Below are positions 1 through 9,352 of a stretch of DNA of 43,633 nt, piece after piece. The notes beneath the pieces are model-generated. The model had not been told where the DNA came from and did not search any database. It was given only the letters and a program-made list of their open reading frames with translations. The stretch is from Rhodocollybia butyracea (Eukaryota > Basidiomycota > Agaricomycetes > Agaricales > Omphalotaceae), in the NCBI GenBank assembly GCA_015501585.1, contig JADNRY010000494.1:1-43633 (forward strand), read 5' to 3'. The translations under genes were made by a program, and so were the position numbers. Each line of letters starts with the position of its first letter. Within the stretch, counting starts at the first letter, position 1.

Positions 1-300
1 ATTGGCGAATATCTGTACTGAGCTGACTGTGCTCTTGGGAACAACGTCTCTGGCCGTTTTTGATGGGGTATGAGGTGGTTTCGGGAGAAGGAAATGACTC
101 ATTGTGAAAAGACAGCTTGGTGGGAAAACGACATGAGCCATTGACACCGCTGATATACTGAGAGTCGTCTCCGAAAAAGATACCGCCAAATCTACACAAT
201 GAAAATGAGGCAAAAACGGAAAGAAAAGAAAAAAGATCACGCACCTAAAATCACGTTCATCAAATTTTCTTTTCACGCGGCTGGTTGTTTACATGAGACG
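1..300 (-). pseudogene. Partial copy of a local duplicated gene family (left edge)
   Basis: On the minus strand this segment carries a short block (about 135-185) that resembles the 5' coding region of the copy at 18068-18724, including a shared Phe-Gly-Asp-(Asp/His)-Ser reading followed by a Tyr-Ile motif. More than one minus-strand frame stays open here, so the true frame cannot be chosen, and the copy runs off the left edge. I do not recognise the family. It is called a family remnant because related DNA recurs near 11.2, 12.2 and 18.5 kb and because, as at 18.9 kb, a palindrome lies upstream of it (378-406). Confidence 0.35.
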
Positions 301-377
301 ATCCAGCCCGTACACCATCACCAAGTGTGCAAAGTTTGTGCAAAGTGACAGTAGTCGAAGCAAGAGATGATTGGTGA

Positions 378-406
378 GATAGACGCTCATCTTATGAGCG
401 TCTATC
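378..406. repeat. Palindrome, copy 1
   Basis: A 13-bp arm GATAGACGCTCAT is followed by a 3-nt loop (CTT) and its exact reverse complement. The same palindrome, with GGC in place of GAC, recurs at 12387-12419 and 18875-18904. Here it lies roughly 100-200 bp upstream of the gene-family fragment read on the minus strand. Confidence 0.85.
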
Positions 407-624
407 ATGGTTATCACAACAGATCACAACGTTGCCTCACTGATTCTCCTCAACGACGATGCTAAGCTTGAGTCATCTGCATTATAATCTACTCTACCGC
501 GCTTCACAAAGGCCTTGAGCTCCCAACTATATCACCGTTTCAAGCCCATCTATTTAGGTTACACAGTCTACCGCTCACCCTCTGCCACTACTGTTGCATT
601 TCGAGCACTTCGTAAGGGCTTGGG

Positions 625-629
625 ACCTG
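625..629. repeat. Target-site duplication, left copy (ACCTG)
   Basis: The five bases ACCTG immediately before the 5' LTR are repeated immediately after the 3' LTR at 9348-9352. A duplication of 4-6 bp is what integrases of LTR elements leave. Confidence 0.9.
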
Positions 630-915
630 TGTAACGGAACGGTTATTCTTGACTCTAGCGCCCATCGGCGCCTACACTTTCCTTATCATTTACTTATCTT
701 ATCATAGTCTCCTCGCTCGTTACTTACTTGTTTCCTTTTGAATAGTATCTACTTATAGTAATAGTCTTTGGATAGGTATATAAGCTAGCTGTTAACTGTA
801 AGTACGACAGGTTCTCAGAATCATAACTCCCCCAGTTACACCGGTTCTTTAGCACCTACTAAAAATCCCCCACTCTTCGTGTGATCCTACAGTGACTTGT
901 CGCTCTAGCGTTACA
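630..915 (+). repeat. 5' LTR
   Basis: This 286-bp LTR has perfect 7-bp inverted ends (TGTAACG/CGTTACA). By eye it matches the 3' LTR at 9062-9347 at every base. It contains a TATATAAG box at 777-784 that probably directs transcription of the element. Confidence 0.95.
777..784 (+). promoter_or_regulatory. TATA-like box in the 5' LTR
   Basis: TATATAAG lies near the middle of the LTR, about 250 bp upstream of the Gag-Pol start codon. The position suits a U3 promoter. This is inferred from the motif only. Confidence 0.5.
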
Positions 916-1030
916 TATTTTGAACCCCTACAACTGCTTTCTACTCTTTAATACTCTCTTAACTGTCTTCGACGGCACACTCCTCGTCTGATCAACGCGG
1001 ACACCGACACCGACATCAACAACCAACAAA

Positions 1031-4000
1031 ATGACCAACAACTCGACAACCCAACAAAACTGCGACAATAGTCGCTACAACCTTCGACGCAGCCCTGCGC
1101 AATCTCAAAAGCCAGAGGTCACTGCTGGGAATGATCAGACTGCTAACCGTGGACTGAGCCCCCAGGCAGGAACGGAATCTCATTCGAACTCCGAAAGAGA
1201 TTGGGCTGGTGCTGTCAAAGGCATTCAGCAATCGTCGCCGGAGGTCACGGTTAATGACCTCGCCGATGATACAAATGAGTGGATTACTGTCCGTCATGGT
1301 TCTCGTCCTAGAGCCACAAGCTTGGATAGTAGTTTTACCAATAGAAACTTTGAACGCCCTGCGAATATTGTTAAACCAATTGCTCGGCAGGCACGGGCCA
1401 AGAAACCCGTACCGTTGACCATGGCCCAAGGAGCCACTATTAAGGAAGCCGAAATGCGGCTCTCTCAAGCCCAACGAAAAGCAATCCAGCGACGCATGAA
1501 GGTCGTTGAGAATAACGCTGCTGGCAACGACCAGAGCAGTGATGAGTCTGTCTCCTCGAGGGGAGAAGGGCCTTCTCGAGACAAAGGGAAGGGACCGGAC
1601 CCAAAGAATTGGGGAGCGGTCAATATTTCCGATATGTCGGATAGCGATGTCAATCTTGACAAGCAAAGAGAGGCTCTTGAAAATTTTAGAGCACTCCGTG
1701 ATGCCGAAAATACCCCAGTAGAAGGGGATAAGCCTAAGAAAATCAAAATTAAGGCAAAGAAACCCAAGAAACGGGTGAACCACCGTGCAGGGTCAGAAGC
1801 AGTAACTGACCTGGTTGAATCCCATATTCGGGATATTGTTGAGCAACGGCCTAGGAGGCCGAAAAGCTCAAAGAAACTGCCAGTTCAAGGCATTGGGCAT
1901 GTTGTGCGCCCGAGCGAACTTTTAGCTCCTACCAACCACTTGGCAAAATTACTGACACTGGCCAAAAACAAGAAACGAGCCGTGAAGCATAAGAATGGCA
2001 ATCGGGGAAATCCCGGGGGATCCTCCGATTCTTCTTCCAGCTCTTCCAGTGACGATTCTAGTTCTTTGTCAGAGTCAGACTCCGATGACTCGGAGAGTGA
2101 CACAAGCTCAGAATCTTCCGATTCCGAAGATAGGCGCCGTGATAAGCACCGTAAGCGGCGAAGTGTTAAAAAGAAACAAAAAATGTTGCTTAAACCAGAC
2201 CCACCAGAATCATATGATGGATCTGTCGATGTACGAGCCTTCATTAAGTTTGTAACAGAAGGTACGGCCTATGTTCGTGATGGCTATGTACCAAGAAACC
2301 GACGGGTATTAAAACTCTCCAAATATCTGAAAGGAAAAGCTTATCAGTTTTACCTGACCTCCGTCGCAGACTCTCCGTTTGATTGGAGACTCAAAAAGTT
2401 CTTCACTGAGCTATACAATTATTGCTTCCCGTTGACATATCGACTGGACCAACGCCGCAAATTGAAGCGCACCTTCCAGAATGATAAATCTGTGCGCGAT
2501 TACCTTGCCGAACTCAATGATCTGTTCAACACCATTGGACTTATTGACGAGCGTGAAAAGGTACATAAATTGTGGTCTGGGTTGAACCGAAAAATCCAGA
2601 AAGGTCTCTGGAGAGAGAAGCTCAATCCTGAGTACTCGTCCTACAATGAGATTGCCAGTGCGGCTGAACTCATTGAAATTATTGAGAACGTTGATCCAGG
2701 AGATGAACCGCCAAAGAAAAAATCAGACAAATCTACCATGAGTTCCAGTAGCGGAAAAAGCAATAACAATCTGAATCAGCCCTTCTTGGCGAAGGGAAAG
2801 AAACCTCCTCCCCATGGGAAGAAAAATAATTTCTCCCACCAGGGTAGTAGCTCAACCCAGAATGCGGGACAGAGCTCACGAAATAATTACCCAAACAAGA
2901 AAAATCATTCCCAACGTCGGGAGCTCTCTGAAAAAGAGAAAGAGGAATATCGCGCATCTGGTCGATGCTTCCGTTGCGGCGAGCAAGGACATATGGCCAA
3001 TCGATGCCCTCAAGGAAAAATGATGAAGTCCACCAATAACGGACCTCCCGGAGTTGCAAGCAATCATATTAGTGTTGCCGTCAAAACTGACGAGCAATTA
3101 AGAAGTCTTGCTGAGACCACCGAGGAAATCACTGAAATCAGACTTGGAATGGTAGGCCTTGAATTAGCTTCCGGCGATTCCTGGAATGATATGCTATCGG
3201 AGCTTGAAGAATCGGACCATGATTCGATGCCCGATCTACAGTCAGTTAGCGACTCTGACTGCGAGACAATGTCAACTGACAATCAACACAATGAGAGATA
3301 TGTCAATTATTCTCCCTACCCAGTGCCTAAATGTGATTTTGTCCTTGAAGGTGCATATATGCGCCCGAAAATCGAGGATAATAGAACATATTCAGGGACA
3401 CCCTGGATGTACAGGCATTTAAATCACCCCAACCATGGGTATGAATCGCAATTGCCTCCAGGCTCTATTGGTGACATGCTGGCCCAACGAGCCATGTACT
3501 TACTGGATATGGCAGCTCCATACCCAACAGACTCGGATCGCACAAAAGATAATATTGGTTGCTTCTTTGTCTATCAAATTAATGATGGACAATACTGTAT
3601 CAGCGATTCAGATTACTTTGGAGAAATTCATCCTGACTTTGAGGACTTTGAAGATGTGTACTGTGACTTGACACAGCTTGAGGACCCTGATTTCCAGTTA
3701 CCATACTGGTATGCGTTGGAACGGGCTCGAATGACGGATGGGAAAGTTCGTCTTCGAGATTTTGAAATCCTAAAATTACATAGGATGGAAAAAACTTATG
3801 AACTAGGCATCATGAAATGCTTGGGACTTGGTGAACCATATATTGGTGACTCTGAAGAAGAAGACATCTTCCGATTCAATGTTGAACAATACAATTCCGA
3901 GAATTACCAGATTCTCGATGCACACCTGGAATTTTGTGCGGTACTACCAAGAAGTCACATGCGGAACCGCAAATTTGATTTAATCCGGTGGTACCACAAG

Positions 4001-7000
4001 CAGCTAGTCCGCGCATATCAGGAGATATGTGAGGACCACGAAGCATGTTACTTCACACCAAGATTGTTCTTACGGGATTTGTTTGTGTCTGAGCAGCATG
4101 ACACGCAACCTCCCCGAGACTGGGAAAATTACTCTATTGAGTTAAATGGTGTTCAGGTGCCCAAGGGTACTTACCCTGCCGTTCAGCGCAACGCCGCTAT
4201 AACAAAGGATTTTTCACGTCAGATTCCCAAACCACTAGTGGTGGTTGTGAAATTGAATGGGCACCCAGCGCGTGCATTGATAGATACGGGATCTCTCGGG
4301 GATTTTGTATCGTCGACCTTTGCAGACCAGCTCGGGATACAAAAAATAGAATTAACTAAACCTTTGCCACTGCAGCTCGCTGTGCAAGGATCTCGTTCAA
4401 AAATCAATTGGGGAATTAAAGCCCAGTTCGAATATCAAGGGATTTCCGAGCAACGTTATTTCGATGTTGCAAATCTGTCTAGTTATGACATTATCTTGGG
4501 TACACCCTTCCTATATCAGCACAAGGTTGCAACTGCGTTCAATAATCCTAAAGTGGTGATTGGAAGTATCGCATCACTCCCTATTCAAGGTGTGAATGTT
4601 GCGAAGCTCTCATCCAGAGCAATGGACCTGTACGAGGACCGTCTGGATGCTGTACGAAAGGAGTTAGTAGAGTACGCTCAGCCTTTGTGCAGGACAATGG
4701 CTGAGACGGACTTACCTCCTCTACGAGCCATCAATCACAGCATACCTCTAATTGACGAGTCGAAGATCTTGCCTTGGCGGCCCTCAAAATGTCCGGAGAA
4801 ATTTCGTAGCCAGTGGGCCGAGAAACGGGATGCTTACTTACGCTCTGGTAGGTGGAAAATTACCAGCTCAAGCAATACTGTACCTATGTTGCTAATTCCC
4901 AAACCTGGCAGTACAAAACTACGCGTTGTCGTTGACTTACGAGCCCGTAATGCCAATACCCGGAAACTCTCATCCCCAATGCCAGATATTGAGGGAATCA
5001 AAAGGCGAGTTGCTCATGCAAAATATCGTTCAATTATTGACGGGAAAGATGCCTATGAACAGATCCGTATCATCCCTGAGCATGTGCCACGCACTGCTGT
5101 GACTACACCTGATGGAAATATGGTGAGTCTGGTTATCCAGATAGGCGATTGTAACGCCCCGGCGACTTACCAGGCGCTCATGAACTATCTGTTTTCAGAA
5201 TATATTGGTTGGTTCATGGATGTATATCTTGATGACATAGTCATCTACTCTGAAACGCTGGAGGACCACGTAAAATATGTTAAATTGATAATTGACATTC
5301 TGAAACGTGAAAAGCTTTACCTGAGTAAGGAAAAGCTCCATTTCCTGCCCAAGGAATTCAAGGTGTTAGGATGTATTATCGATGATAAGGGGATCCGGAT
5401 GGACCCACATAAAGTTGATGCTATATTAAAATGGCCGACTCCAACGAATCGCGATCTTCTTCGAGGTTTTCTGGGGTCCGTGGGTTATCTTGCTGATGAT
5501 ATTGGCTTGGTACGGATACCTATGGGACATCTGAGTTCAATCACGGGCGACACAGTCCCGTTCCGATGGACTTACGTCGAGCAACGTGCATTTGAGGATG
5601 TCAAACGCCTGGCAGGTGGTGCGAAAGATCACCATCGGGTCCCGTTGAGCTACGCTACGGATGCCCCGCCTGTCTGGATGATCACTGACGGTTGTGCGAC
5701 TGGCGTTGGCGGTGCCGTATGTCAGGGTGATAATTGGAAGACCGCCAGAGCGGCGGCATTCTATTCTGCGAAGCTGAACCCAGCTCAGCAAAATTATCCT
5801 GTTCATGAAATTGAAATGTTAGCAGGCGTTGAAACAATGCTACGGCACCGTGATATCTTACAGGGTGTTGTGTTCAAGTGGATCACTGACCATAAAGGCC
5901 TTGTCCATTTGCTAAAACAAAAAGATCTGTCTGGGAGACAAGCACGTTGGTTGGAGAAGATCTCCGAGTTTGCCTATGAGGTGGTGTATGTCCCAGGCGA
6001 GGATAACATCCTCGCCGATGCGTTGTCACGGATCTATTCTAATGATAAGCCAGGCACAGTACGTGCGCGTAGTGAGTACACATACCACGATGTCATTGAC
6101 AACGATGTTTTGCTCCAGCATGACGTTACCATGCCGGTGCTTGTTGGCGTTGAAGCCGCATCCATGATGCCCGAGTTGTTTGCTATGAGCACTCGGAATG
6201 CTGGAAAGCGAGTTGAAACCAGCTGGGAATTTGCTCGTCGGATGAAGGGCAAGCGTTTCGTCTTGCATGGTCCCCGTGAAGTACGAAAGGAGGGCGGAAG
6301 TACCCATTCAGTACCGAACTTGCCTGAAAATCCTGAAACCAGTGAGACATTACCTTCAATTTCGGAAGAGCAGGGAACTAGTCCTGTGAATGCATCTGGT
6401 TCTGAATTAGATGCTGAACCAGTACCTGTGATTCCACAAGAGTCAACAAATACGTCGTTACTCACTGCATTGGCTGCAAGCCGATCCAAGCTTGATCTCG
6501 AAGTAATCCTGAAAGATCAGTACAAGAACGATACAACATTTCAGAAGATTATTGACAAACCTAAGGAGTTTCGTAACTTCGAGGTCTCCAATGGTCTGAT
6601 ATATCTGAAATTGCGAGACCGGAAAGTCTTGTGCATCCCGAAACTCACCTTGAATGGTCGGAGCATTAAGGAATGTATCATTGATGAAGCGCATTCACTA
6701 TTGGCTCACCTTGGTGCCAGAAAGACAACGGATTACCTTCGAGACCATGTCTGGTGGAAAGACATAGCTTCAGATGTCGGCGCGTACTGTGAGACTTGCA
6801 GTACGTGTAAGCGCACCAAACCAAATAATGCCCGACCTTACGGGTTACTGAATTCGCTACCAGTCCCGAGTTATCCTTGGGAGTCGATCGCGATGGACTT
6901 TGTTGGTCCTTTGCCAGAATCAAAAGATCGCAACGGAACGTATGATATGATTACGGTGGTCATTGATTTACTAACAGGAATGGTACACTGTATTCCTAGT

Positions 7001-8995
7001 AAAACAACCTACAAAGCGAAACAGATTGCTGAACTTGTTTTCGCTGAAGTTTATAAGCATCACGGACTTCCTAAGAATATCATTAGCGATCGCGATTCAC
7101 TGTTTACAAGCATGTTTTGGACTCACCTTCATAGCCTAATTGGCACAAAATTGAAGATGTCCAGCGCGTACCATCCCGAGACTGATGGATCGACGGAACG
7201 CGCAAACCGCACTGTCACCCAGATGCTTCGTCAGTGCGTAGCTATTGACCAGAGAGACTGGGTTACGAAACTTCCATCTGTTGAATTTGCGATTAATTCG
7301 GCACGCTCAGAGACGACCGGATACTCACCATTTTTCTTGAATACGGGTCGGATGCCCCGTTCATTCCTATGGAACTCCGCGGATAAGAATGAATATCCCG
7401 GAATTCGAGTATATGCTCAGAAGATGAAGCTGGCAGTCATGCAGGCGCATGATAGCATCTTGAATGCTCGAGTCAAACAAATTCGTGACGCTAATCGGCG
7501 CCGTAGAGCTGCTCCATTTGTGGAAGGAGATCTGGCCTACATTTCCACTAAGAATATATCATTTCCTAAAGGATACGCGAGGAAATTAGTACCGAAGTTT
7601 ATCGGGCCATACAGAATACTAAAGGACTTCGGAAATTCTACCTTTAAGATGGACCTACCTTCTAGGCTGAAGCAACGAGGTGTTCACGACGCGTTTCACG
7701 CGTCGTTGTTGCGAATCCATATCCCAAATGATGACCGTCTCTTCCCAGGGCGACTCGAGACACAAATAGCGGACTTTGGCGAATCCGAAGGGGAGTGGGC
7801 TGTAGATCACATCGTTGCCCACTCCGGAACCAGGGCAAACGCACTATTCCAGATAAAGTGGAAATCTGGTGATCTTACCTGGTTACCCTATGAAAAAATT
7901 GACCATCTAGATGCGCTCAGCGATTATTTCGAGGTAATCGGAATTTTGGACATTAGTGAGCTTACGGATGGAGGGCGCATCGACGTCGCAGATCCGAATT
8001 TGGATCCGAATGATGATACAGTGGCTGCATCTGCGCTACTCGTTAGTTTCGTGCAAATTAACCTGAAAGATTCAGGGTCAGAAACAGAGAAAACCCATAA
8101 GTACGGACTTTCAACACTCACCTCTTCTCTAGGAATCCCCTTCATGGCCAGCACCAACAACACATCATCGAATTCATCATCACCTCGCCCTCTTGACTGG
8201 CTTCAGCGAGGCCGGAACAACAAAATCCTACTCCAATACCACGGATGTACCTTCTTCCTCGATGCTCGGGAAATTCGGAGCTGTCTTGACTTTGATACGC
8301 AGCTGCGAAAACCGGAGACCAGCCTCACCAGGTTGGACATCCCCGCCGTATATCCGTTTTTCGCCGAACGAGTGAATAGCGATCCGTTAGTTCAAGGAAA
8401 ACTTGCCATGTTCAATCTTGAAACCGGCGTCATTTACACTCCAGTGCCGACCGTGAAACGCGAAATGTTCGCGGTATTCCTTCGCGGAGGCAATAGCCAG
8501 CCTCCCATCCTGCGCACTCTGGGATTATCAAGGGTTGATGAAAAGAAACAAACTTTATACGGTCGCTTGCTACTACAGGGGGCGGAACGAGGTTTTACTG
8601 TAAACGACAGAAACACTAGAATGGAAAAGGGAAAGAACACTCGTCAGAAAGGTCATTACATTTCGAGAGATCACTCACCTAACATATCTACTCCCGAAAC
8701 CAATCCCATCCTATCCTTTGGATCCATTCCCAACGCTCCTTTGCCACCCTTTGGAATCCATTCAATTCCTAATATCGCCTCGACTTCCTCCTTGACAAAT
8801 TCAGTTCAGAATTCCGGGTCTTTGTCAGGAAGACTCACGCCTGCCGACGAATCGCATTTGGACGCGATGATCCAGTCCATGAACCCGAAAGTCACCGACG
8901 ACTTCGGTTTCTACCCGGAACCGCCCTCACTGCCTAACAATCCCAAAACTCCGGCCAGCATTGATAATAGCGACGTGTCAATGAAGAATATTTGA
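1031..8995 (+). CDS. Gag-Pol polyprotein of Ty3/Gypsy retrotransposon
   Basis: This single uninterrupted frame encodes 2654 residues. The Gag part has an acidic Ser/Asp-rich stretch around residues 335-375 and a CCHC zinc knuckle (C646, C649, H654, C659). Pol follows. The protease has Asp-Thr-Gly-Ser at D1085. Reverse transcriptase has Tyr-Leu-Asp-Asp at 1399-1402. RNase H has its first catalytic Asp near 1553. Integrase has a zinc-binding region near 1888 and a DD35E triad (D1956, D2020, E2056). A chromodomain-like segment at about 2255-2305 could steer integration into heterochromatin. Gag and Pol share one frame, so no frameshift is needed for Pol expression. Unusually, about 280 Ser/Asn/Pro-rich residues of unknown role follow the chromodomain, with an internal Met at 2372 (nt 8144). 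The first ATG after the LTR in this frame was taken as start. Confidence 0.93.
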   Translation: MTNNSTTQQNCDNSRYNLRRSPAQSQKPEVTAGNDQTANRGLSPQAGTESHSNSERDWAGAVKGIQQSSPEVTVNDLADDTNEWITVRHGSRPRATSLDSSFTNRNFERPANIVKPIARQARAKKPVPLTMAQGATIKEAEMRLSQAQRKAIQRRMKVVENNAAGNDQSSDESVSSRGEGPSRDKGKGPDPKNWGAVNISDMSDSDVNLDKQREALENFRALRDAENTPVEGDKPKKIKIKAKKPKKRVNHRAGSEAVTDLVESHIRDIVEQRPRRPKSSKKLPVQGIGHVVRPSELLAPTNHLAKLLTLAKNKKRAVKHKNGNRGNPGGSSDSSSSSSSDDSSSLSESDSDDSESDTSSESSDSEDRRRDKHRKRRSVKKKQKMLLKPDPPESYDGSVDVRAFIKFVTEGTAYVRDGYVPRNRRVLKLSKYLKGKAYQFYLTSVADSPFDWRLKKFFTELYNYCFPLTYRLDQRRKLKRTFQNDKSVRDYLAELNDLFNTIGLIDEREKVHKLWSGLNRKIQKGLWREKLNPEYSSYNEIASAAELIEIIENVDPGDEPPKKKSDKSTMSSSSGKSNNNLNQPFLAKGKKPPPHGKKNNFSHQGSSSTQNAGQSSRNNYPNKKNHSQRRELSEKEKEEYRASGRCFRCGEQGHMANRCPQGKMMKSTNNGPPGVASNHISVAVKTDEQLRSLAETTEEITEIRLGMVGLELASGDSWNDMLSELEESDHDSMPDLQSVSDSDCETMSTDNQHNERYVNYSPYPVPKCDFVLEGAYMRPKIEDNRTYSGTPWMYRHLNHPNHGYESQLPPGSIGDMLAQRAMYLLDMAAPYPTDSDRTKDNIGCFFVYQINDGQYCISDSDYFGEIHPDFEDFEDVYCDLTQLEDPDFQLPYWYALERARMTDGKVRLRDFEILKLHRMEKTYELGIMKCLGLGEPYIGDSEEEDIFRFNVEQYNSENYQILDAHLEFCAVLPRSHMRNRKFDLIRWYHKQLVRAYQEICEDHEACYFTPRLFLRDLFVSEQHDTQPPRDWENYSIELNGVQVPKGTYPAVQRNAAITKDFSRQIPKPLVVVVKLNGHPARALIDTGSLGDFVSSTFADQLGIQKIELTKPLPLQLAVQGSRSKINWGIKAQFEYQGISEQRYFDVANLSSYDIILGTPFLYQHKVATAFNNPKVVIGSIASLPIQGVNVAKLSSRAMDLYEDRLDAVRKELVEYAQPLCRTMAETDLPPLRAINHSIPLIDESKILPWRPSKCPEKFRSQWAEKRDAYLRSGRWKITSSSNTVPMLLIPKPGSTKLRVVVDLRARNANTRKLSSPMPDIEGIKRRVAHAKYRSIIDGKDAYEQIRIIPEHVPRTAVTTPDGNMVSLVIQIGDCNAPATYQALMNYLFSEYIGWFMDVYLDDIVIYSETLEDHVKYVKLIIDILKREKLYLSKEKLHFLPKEFKVLGCIIDDKGIRMDPHKVDAILKWPTPTNRDLLRGFLGSVGYLADDIGLVRIPMGHLSSITGDTVPFRWTYVEQRAFEDVKRLAGGAKDHHRVPLSYATDAPPVWMITDGCATGVGGAVCQGDNWKTARAAAFYSAKLNPAQQNYPVHEIEMLAGVETMLRHRDILQGVVFKWITDHKGLVHLLKQKDLSGRQARWLEKISEFAYEVVYVPGEDNILADALSRIYSNDKPGTVRARSEYTYHDVIDNDVLLQHDVTMPVLVGVEAASMMPELFAMSTRNAGKRVETSWEFARRMKGKRFVLHGPREVRKEGGSTHSVPNLPENPETSETLPSISEEQGTSPVNASGSELDAEPVPVIPQESTNTSLLTALAASRSKLDLEVILKDQYKNDTTFQKIIDKPKEFRNFEVSNGLIYLKLRDRKVLCIPKLTLNGRSIKECIIDEAHSLLAHLGARKTTDYLRDHVWWKDIASDVGAYCETCSTCKRTKPNNARPYGLLNSLPVPSYPWESIAMDFVGPLPESKDRNGTYDMITVVIDLLTGMVHCIPSKTTYKAKQIAELVFAEVYKHHGLPKNIISDRDSLFTSMFWTHLHSLIGTKLKMSSAYHPETDGSTERANRTVTQMLRQCVAIDQRDWVTKLPSVEFAINSARSETTGYSPFFLNTGRMPRSFLWNSADKNEYPGIRVYAQKMKLAVMQAHDSILNARVKQIRDANRRRRAAPFVEGDLAYISTKNISFPKGYARKLVPKFIGPYRILKDFGNSTFKMDLPSRLKQRGVHDAFHASLLRIHIPNDDRLFPGRLETQIADFGESEGEWAVDHIVAHSGTRANALFQIKWKSGDLTWLPYEKIDHLDALSDYFEVIGILDISELTDGGRIDVADPNLDPNDDTVAASALLVSFVQINLKDSGSETEKTHKYGLSTLTSSLGIPFMASTNNTSSNSSSPRPLDWLQRGRNNKILLQYHGCTFFLDAREIRSCLDFDTQLRKPETSLTRLDIPAVYPFFAERVNSDPLVQGKLAMFNLETGVIYTPVPTVKREMFAVFLRGGNSQPPILRTLGLSRVDEKKQTLYGRLLLQGAERGFTVNDRNTRMEKGKNTRQKGHYISRDHSPNISTPETNPILSFGSIPNAPLPPFGIHSIPNIASTSSLTNSVQNSGSLSGRLTPADESHLDAMIQSMNPKVTDDFGFYPEPPSLPNNPKTPASIDNSDVSMKNI

Positions 8996-9017
8996 CCTGT
9001 TAACCATGGATGGCGGT

Positions 9018-9033
9018 AAGAGAGGAAGAGAGA
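9018..9033 (+). other. Candidate polypurine tract
   Basis: A run of 16 purines lies 28 bp before the 3' LTR. Polypurine tracts normally touch the LTR, so the shorter GGAGGG at 9052-9057, nearer the LTR, is an alternative primer site for plus-strand synthesis. Neither can be confirmed from sequence alone. Confidence 0.35.
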
Positions 9034-9061
9034 TCCCCGTGGACGATCTCTGGAGGGCGTA

Positions 9062-9347
9062 TGTAACGGAACGGTTATTCTTGACTCTAGCGCCCATCGG
9101 CGCCTACACTTTCCTTATCATTTACTTATCTTATCATAGTCTCCTCGCTCGTTACTTACTTGTTTCCTTTTGAATAGTATCTACTTATAGTAATAGTCTT
9201 TGGATAGGTATATAAGCTAGCTGTTAACTGTAAGTACGACAGGTTCTCAGAATCATAACTCCCCCAGTTACACCGGTTCTTTAGCACCTACTAAAAATCC
9301 CCCACTCTTCGTGTGATCCTACAGTGACTTGTCGCTCTAGCGTTACA
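9062..9347 (+). repeat. 3' LTR
   Basis: Same 286-bp sequence as the 5' LTR at 630-915, with no difference seen by eye, including the inverted ends and the internal TATATAAG. Confidence 0.95.
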
Positions 9348-9352
9348 ACCTG
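9348..9352. repeat. Target-site duplication, right copy (ACCTG)
   Basis: Direct copy of 625-629, directly abutting the end of the 3' LTR. Confidence 0.9.

Larger units (their letters stand above)
630..9347 (+). mobile_element. Complete Ty3/Gypsy-type LTR retrotransposon with chromodomain
   Basis: The element is 8718 bp long. It has 286-bp direct LTRs that begin TGTAACG and end CGTTACA, a 5-bp ACCTG target duplication, and one long Gag-Pol frame (1031-8995). The domain order protease, RT, RNase H, integrase is that of Ty3/Gypsy elements, and a chromodomain-like segment follows the integrase. The two LTRs look identical by eye and the 2654-codon frame has no stop, so the insertion is probably recent and may still be competent. 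No standard TGG primer-binding site follows the 5' LTR. The insertion lies in repeat-rich sequence outside the biosynthetic cluster and breaks no recognisable gene. Confidence 0.95.

Noticed and set aside
1016..1783. 255-codon open frame on the minus strand
   Set aside because: It is the antisense of the gag region, has no motifs, and overlaps a far better supported plus-strand frame.
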